From assembly GCF_026391055.1 (NCBI RefSeq), contig NZ_JAPLET010000026.1:868001-932000 (forward strand): a DNA stretch of 64,000 nucleotides. Direction: 5' to 3'. Under the pieces are notes generated by a model that saw only the letters and a program-made list of their open reading frames with translations, ran no database searches and was not told the origin of the DNA. The stretch comes from Spirosoma sp. (GTDB lineage: Bacteria; Bacteroidota; Bacteroidia; Cytophagales; Spirosomataceae). This document shows, piece by piece, positions 61,283 to 64,000 of this stretch. The first letter of the stretch is position 1. The number at the start of each line of letters is the position of its first letter. The translations under genes were made by a program, and so were the position numbers.

Positions 61283-63031
61283 ATGAAAAAAATCATTCTA
61301 AAGGGCACAATCGCAACGCTGGTACTTACCATGGTTACGTTTGCCTGTAAAGACAAATTTCTGGATGTACCGGCAACAGGTCAGTTGGCCAGCAATCAGC
61401 TAACATCCAAAGCAGGACTTGAGGGCATACTTCTCTCCTCCTATGCACAATTAAACGGCCGGGGATTTTCTCGGGCAACCAGTTCGTATAACTGGGTACG
61501 GGGCAGCGTTTCGGGTGGTGAAGCAAACAAAGGCTCCAACTCTGGCGATGGCGGTGGTAACACAAACTTTTCAACCTTCCAGCGCTACGAAATATTACCT
61601 TCAAATGGTGATATCAACGATAAGTGGAAGGGAATGTATGAAGGCATCAGCCGGGCCAATGCCGTTCTGCGGACATTACCCTCGGCAAGCGCTGATGTAT
61701 CAGACGCCGATAAAAAACGGCTGGCTGCTGAAGCTCGCTTTCTGCGCGGACATTACTATTTTGAGTTGAAGCGGTCGTTTAACATGGTACCATACATAGA
61801 CGAAACGCTGGATTATGGAGCAGGTATTGAACTGGTTAAAAACGATGTAGACATCTGGCCAAAAATTGAGGAAGATTTCAAATTCGCACAGGACAACTTA
61901 CCTGAAGCTCAGGGTGCAGCTGGTCGGGCTAACAAATGGGCTGCTACAGCTTACTTAGCCAAGACGTACCTGTACCAAAAGAAGTATACGGCGGCTAAAC
62001 CGCTGTTCGATCAGGTTATTGCCAACGGTAAAACCACCAACGGTAAAAAATACGGTTTGGTGGCTAACTATACGGATGTTTTCAACGCGGCAAAAGATAA
62101 CAGCGAAGAGTCGGTGTTTGCTATTCAGGCTGCCGTTAACACGGGTGATGTAGCCAACTCGGCGCAGGAACTGGACCTGAACTTCCCCTATAACACAGGA
62201 TCGAACGGTCCTGCTGGTTGCTGCGGATTCTTTGCGCCAAGCTTCGAGCTGGCTAACTCGTTCCGGGTTAATGCAAATGGTCTGCCTCTGTTAGATGGCT
62301 CTTATAACAGCGGAGCTAACCAATTGAAAAATGATCAGGGTATTGATTCGAAAGCCGCTTTCACACCTGATGCTGGTCCTGTTGATCCTCGCCTTGACTG
62401 GTCTATTGGACGCCGTGGTATTCCTTATCTGGACTGGATGGTTCACCCAGGTCTGGACTGGATTCGTGATCAGAGTTATGCAGGTCCGTTCTCTCCTAAA
62501 AAGTTTGTCTTCTACCGGTCTCAGGACAAAACCCTGACGGATGGTAGTTCCTGGACGGATGGTTACTCGGCTATTAACTACAACATCATCCGTTACGCTG
62601 ATGTATTGCTGATGGCTGCTGAAACTGAAATCGAGGCTGGTAGCCTGGAAGTAGCCCGTGGCTACATCAATCAGGTCAGAACCAGAGCTGCTAACGCCGA
62701 TGCGTGGGTTAAAACGTCTGATGGAAAGAATGCAGCTAACTATGTAATCAGTAACTACACAACTCCTTTCGCAAGCAAGGACGATGCCTTGGCGGCTGTT
62801 CGGTTCGAACGGAAGCTGGAGCTATCGGGAGAAGGTCACCGTTTCTACGACCTTGTTCGTTGGGGCATTGCCGCACCTGTGCTGAACGCGTACCTGAGCT
62901 ACGAAAGCCAGAAACTGCCATTAGGTTATTCGGGTGCTAAGTTTACGGCCGGTAAAGATGAGTACTTCCCGATTCCGCAAGTTCAGATGGACCTGCAGAA
63001 AGGGATATTTAAGCAAAACCCCGGTTACTAA
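61283..63031 (+). CDS. RagB/SusD-family nutrient-binding outer-membrane lipoprotein
   Basis: 582 residues. Lipoprotein signal MKKIILKGTIATLVLTMVTFAC, followed by KDKFLDVPATGQLASNQL, the usual SusD N-terminus. TPR-like helices (AEARFLRGHYYFELKRSFNMVPYI, AATAYLAKTYLYQKKYTAAKPLFDQVI) and the C-terminal YNIIRYADVLLMAAETEIEAG, AVRFERKLELSGEGHRFYDLVRWG and the ending YFPIPQVQMDLQKGIFKQNPGY are all typical. It forms the lid of the SusC-like transporter encoded upstream. Confidence 0.96.
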   Translation: MKKIILKGTIATLVLTMVTFACKDKFLDVPATGQLASNQLTSKAGLEGILLSSYAQLNGRGFSRATSSYNWVRGSVSGGEANKGSNSGDGGGNTNFSTFQRYEILPSNGDINDKWKGMYEGISRANAVLRTLPSASADVSDADKKRLAAEARFLRGHYYFELKRSFNMVPYIDETLDYGAGIELVKNDVDIWPKIEEDFKFAQDNLPEAQGAAGRANKWAATAYLAKTYLYQKKYTAAKPLFDQVIANGKTTNGKKYGLVANYTDVFNAAKDNSEESVFAIQAAVNTGDVANSAQELDLNFPYNTGSNGPAGCCGFFAPSFELANSFRVNANGLPLLDGSYNSGANQLKNDQGIDSKAAFTPDAGPVDPRLDWSIGRRGIPYLDWMVHPGLDWIRDQSYAGPFSPKKFVFYRSQDKTLTDGSSWTDGYSAINYNIIRYADVLLMAAETEIEAGSLEVARGYINQVRTRAANADAWVKTSDGKNAANYVISNYTTPFASKDDALAAVRFERKLELSGEGHRFYDLVRWGIAAPVLNAYLSYESQKLPLGYSGAKFTAGKDEYFPIPQVQMDLQKGIFKQNPGY

Positions 63032-63058
63032 GGCAACTGTTAAAAAACGGTATCAATA

Positions 63059-63093
63059 AAAAAGGCCATCCTGCTCAGCAGGATGGCCTTTTT
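63059..63093 (+). terminator. rho-independent terminator after the SusC/SusD operon
   Basis: AAAAAGGCCATCCTG (63059-63073) and CAGGATGGCCTTTTT (63079-63093) form a perfect 15-bp stem with a 5-nt loop and T tract, 28 bp after the SusD stop. Confidence 0.92.
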
Positions 63094-63727
63094 CCGTTAC
63101 AAACAATCAACTCCCGGAGCTGCCACAGGTATACTCAACAAATAAAATTTCGCGCCGAGCTACGGCAGGGACATAAAGACATACTTGCTTACTGAACTCG
63201 CTACGCAGCATGTCTAACTAGTACCGACCTCATCTAGTACAGAATTGAACAGATTAACGCTATTTATCAGGGTATACAGTACCGTTTCGGGAAACAGTAA
63301 ACTGGCTGAGTGTCGCTTCACCTAGAATGGGCACTGTTAATTGGTTTTCCCTTCCTTGGGCAAATATCCGGGAATCTTCGTCACTAAGCTGGCTAGCCCC
63401 CCTACAAATCAGAAATTCATCATATACTCAAAGTTACTATTTAAATTGTATGTAAAACTACTCAATTCATTTAGTTTAAGTCATAATATATACTACCTGA
63501 TTATGTAATAGTTAGTATAACAAATACTCAAAAACTACATTCTAATTATTCTTTTTACTTAGTTTTCAGAAAAAATTTTACTGTAAATTATACTTACGTA
63601 AATATAACTATAACAATTTCATAAACATATAACAAAAGCTAATTTATTGATTTACAACAGTTTATTAAAATTTGATTATAACTATTCCAGTATATAATAA
63701 TATTTTTCTCTTTTCTATATTGCCTTA

Positions 63728-63757
63728 TTGTTACTTTTTCCCTTTGAAATACAATTT
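63728..63757 (+). promoter_or_regulatory. promoter candidate of the second SusC gene
   Basis: TTG (63728-63730), 19 nt, TACAATTT (63750-63757), 52 bp before the ATG at 63810: the same layout as upstream of the first SusC gene, with similar sequence from TTGAAATACAATTT to the start codon. Confidence 0.55.
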
Positions 63758-63809
63758 CCATTCTATAATATTGACCTGTTTAACCAAATTTTTAACCAAC
63801 CTAATCTTC

Positions 63810-64000
63810 ATGAAAGCATCGCTCTACAGGTTTCTGCAGACCGCTTTTCTGGGCGCAGTACTACTGCTTTGGGGCTTTACAGCCTCTGCCCAAGACCGTC
63901 GTGTGACGGGTAAAATTACGGGTATTGATGGCCCCGTACCAGGGGCCAACGTTGTTCTGAAAGGAACACAAACCGGGACTGCGACGGATGCAAACGGCGA
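63810..64000 (+). CDS. second SusC/RagA-family transporter, cut by the window edge
   Basis: The first 63 codons are visible. The protein begins MKASLYRFLQTAFLGAVLLLWGF, cleaved around ASAQ, and continues DRRVTGKITGIDGPVPGANV and KGTQTGTATDANG, the CarboxypepD_reg-like domain. It is nearly identical to the start of the SusC protein at 57911, including the signal peptide. The remainder lies beyond the window. It probably heads a second SusC/SusD unit from duplication of the first. Confidence 0.93.
   Translation, partial: MKASLYRFLQTAFLGAVLLLWGFTASAQDRRVTGKITGIDGPVPGANVVLKGTQTGTATDANG

Larger units (their letters stand above)
63032..63809. other. 778-bp intergenic region, AT-rich after about 63.4 kb
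   Basis: It holds the terminator at 63059-63093 and, at its end, a leader matching that of the first SusC gene. The middle shows no credible ORF or RNA gene. The track ORF 63728-63913 is out of frame with the SusC copy and is not real. Confidence 0.5.

Noticed and set aside
63728-63913. 61-aa plus-strand ORF
   Set aside because: It begins in the promoter candidate of the second SusC gene and overlaps that gene out of frame.
1-64000. tRNA, rRNA, CRISPR arrays, insertion sequences
   Set aside because: I looked for tRNA arms, regularly spaced repeats, transposase-like ORFs and terminal repeats and found none that hold up by eye; a covariance-model search would be the decisive test for tRNA.

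Overview
The window is a stretch of chromosome from a member of the Bacteroidota, most probably the Cytophagales (Spirosoma-like; the genus is inference). The evidence is SusC/SusD outer-membrane pairs, TonB-dependent receptors with CarboxypepD_reg-like domains, two proteins with type IX secretion C-terminal sorting domains, TAnnTTTG-like promoter elements, few Shine-Dalgarno sequences, and a LytS/LytTR two-component pair. Coding density is high on both strands. I saw no rRNA, tRNA, CRISPR array, insertion sequence or prophage.

Layout. 1-5.3 kb: a YceI protein and a large TonB-type outer-membrane barrel, divergent from a LytS/LytTR signalling pair. 5.4-12.6 kb: small conserved proteins, a secreted beta-helix/DUF11 protein, a MoxR-like AAA ATPase and an IPT/TIG lipoprotein. 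12.6-17 kb: a 2-hydroxyacid dehydrogenase, PdxA with a long low-complexity N-terminal extension, a YicC endoribonuclease and a 3-methyladenine DNA glycosylase. 17-19.6 kb: an OpuC-like ABC transporter (ATPase plus permease/binding-protein fusion) with a DUF427 gene. 19.7-23.2 kb: a CocE-type hydrolase, then a four-gene operon (membrane protein, XRE regulator, zeta-toxin-like kinase, 53-residue protein) behind three operator-like repeats. 23.3-27 kb: a fucose locus (mutarotase, SDR dehydrogenase, ManA-type isomerase, GH29 fucosidase). 27.5-35.8 kb: a sigma factor, M20 deacetylase, trypsin-like protease, DUF937 and BON-LysM proteins, an SGNH lipoprotein with an outer-membrane barrel protein, a PliI-like lysozyme inhibitor and an HxlR regulator. 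36.2-44.3 kb: miaA, rhodanese, a T9SS-sorted protein, a PASTA protein, riboflavin synthase and a four-gene amino-sugar/glycosylation cassette. 44.5-56.6 kb: DUF1684, pheT, a coiled-coil protein, zapA, rny, DUF4230, a T9SS-sorted M1 peptidase, a VOC protein, a glycosyltransferase and an NFACT/RqcH protein. 57.9-64 kb: a SusC/SusD pair and the start of a second, near-identical SusC gene with the same 5' leader.

The most notable observations are these. The substrate-binding domain of the OpuC-like fusion has its two lobes in swapped order, a circular permutation relative to OpuCC. The XRE/zeta-like operon has a degenerate P-loop, an untracked 53-aa partner gene and triple upstream repeats. PdxA carries about 210 extra disordered residues built partly from 15-bp tandem repeats. 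A family of long intergenic palindromes shares the word TCAGCCACTTA. The SDR of the fucose locus has Asn where the catalytic Lys is expected.

Functional assignments rest on motifs read by eye and remembered family features. No database search was possible.
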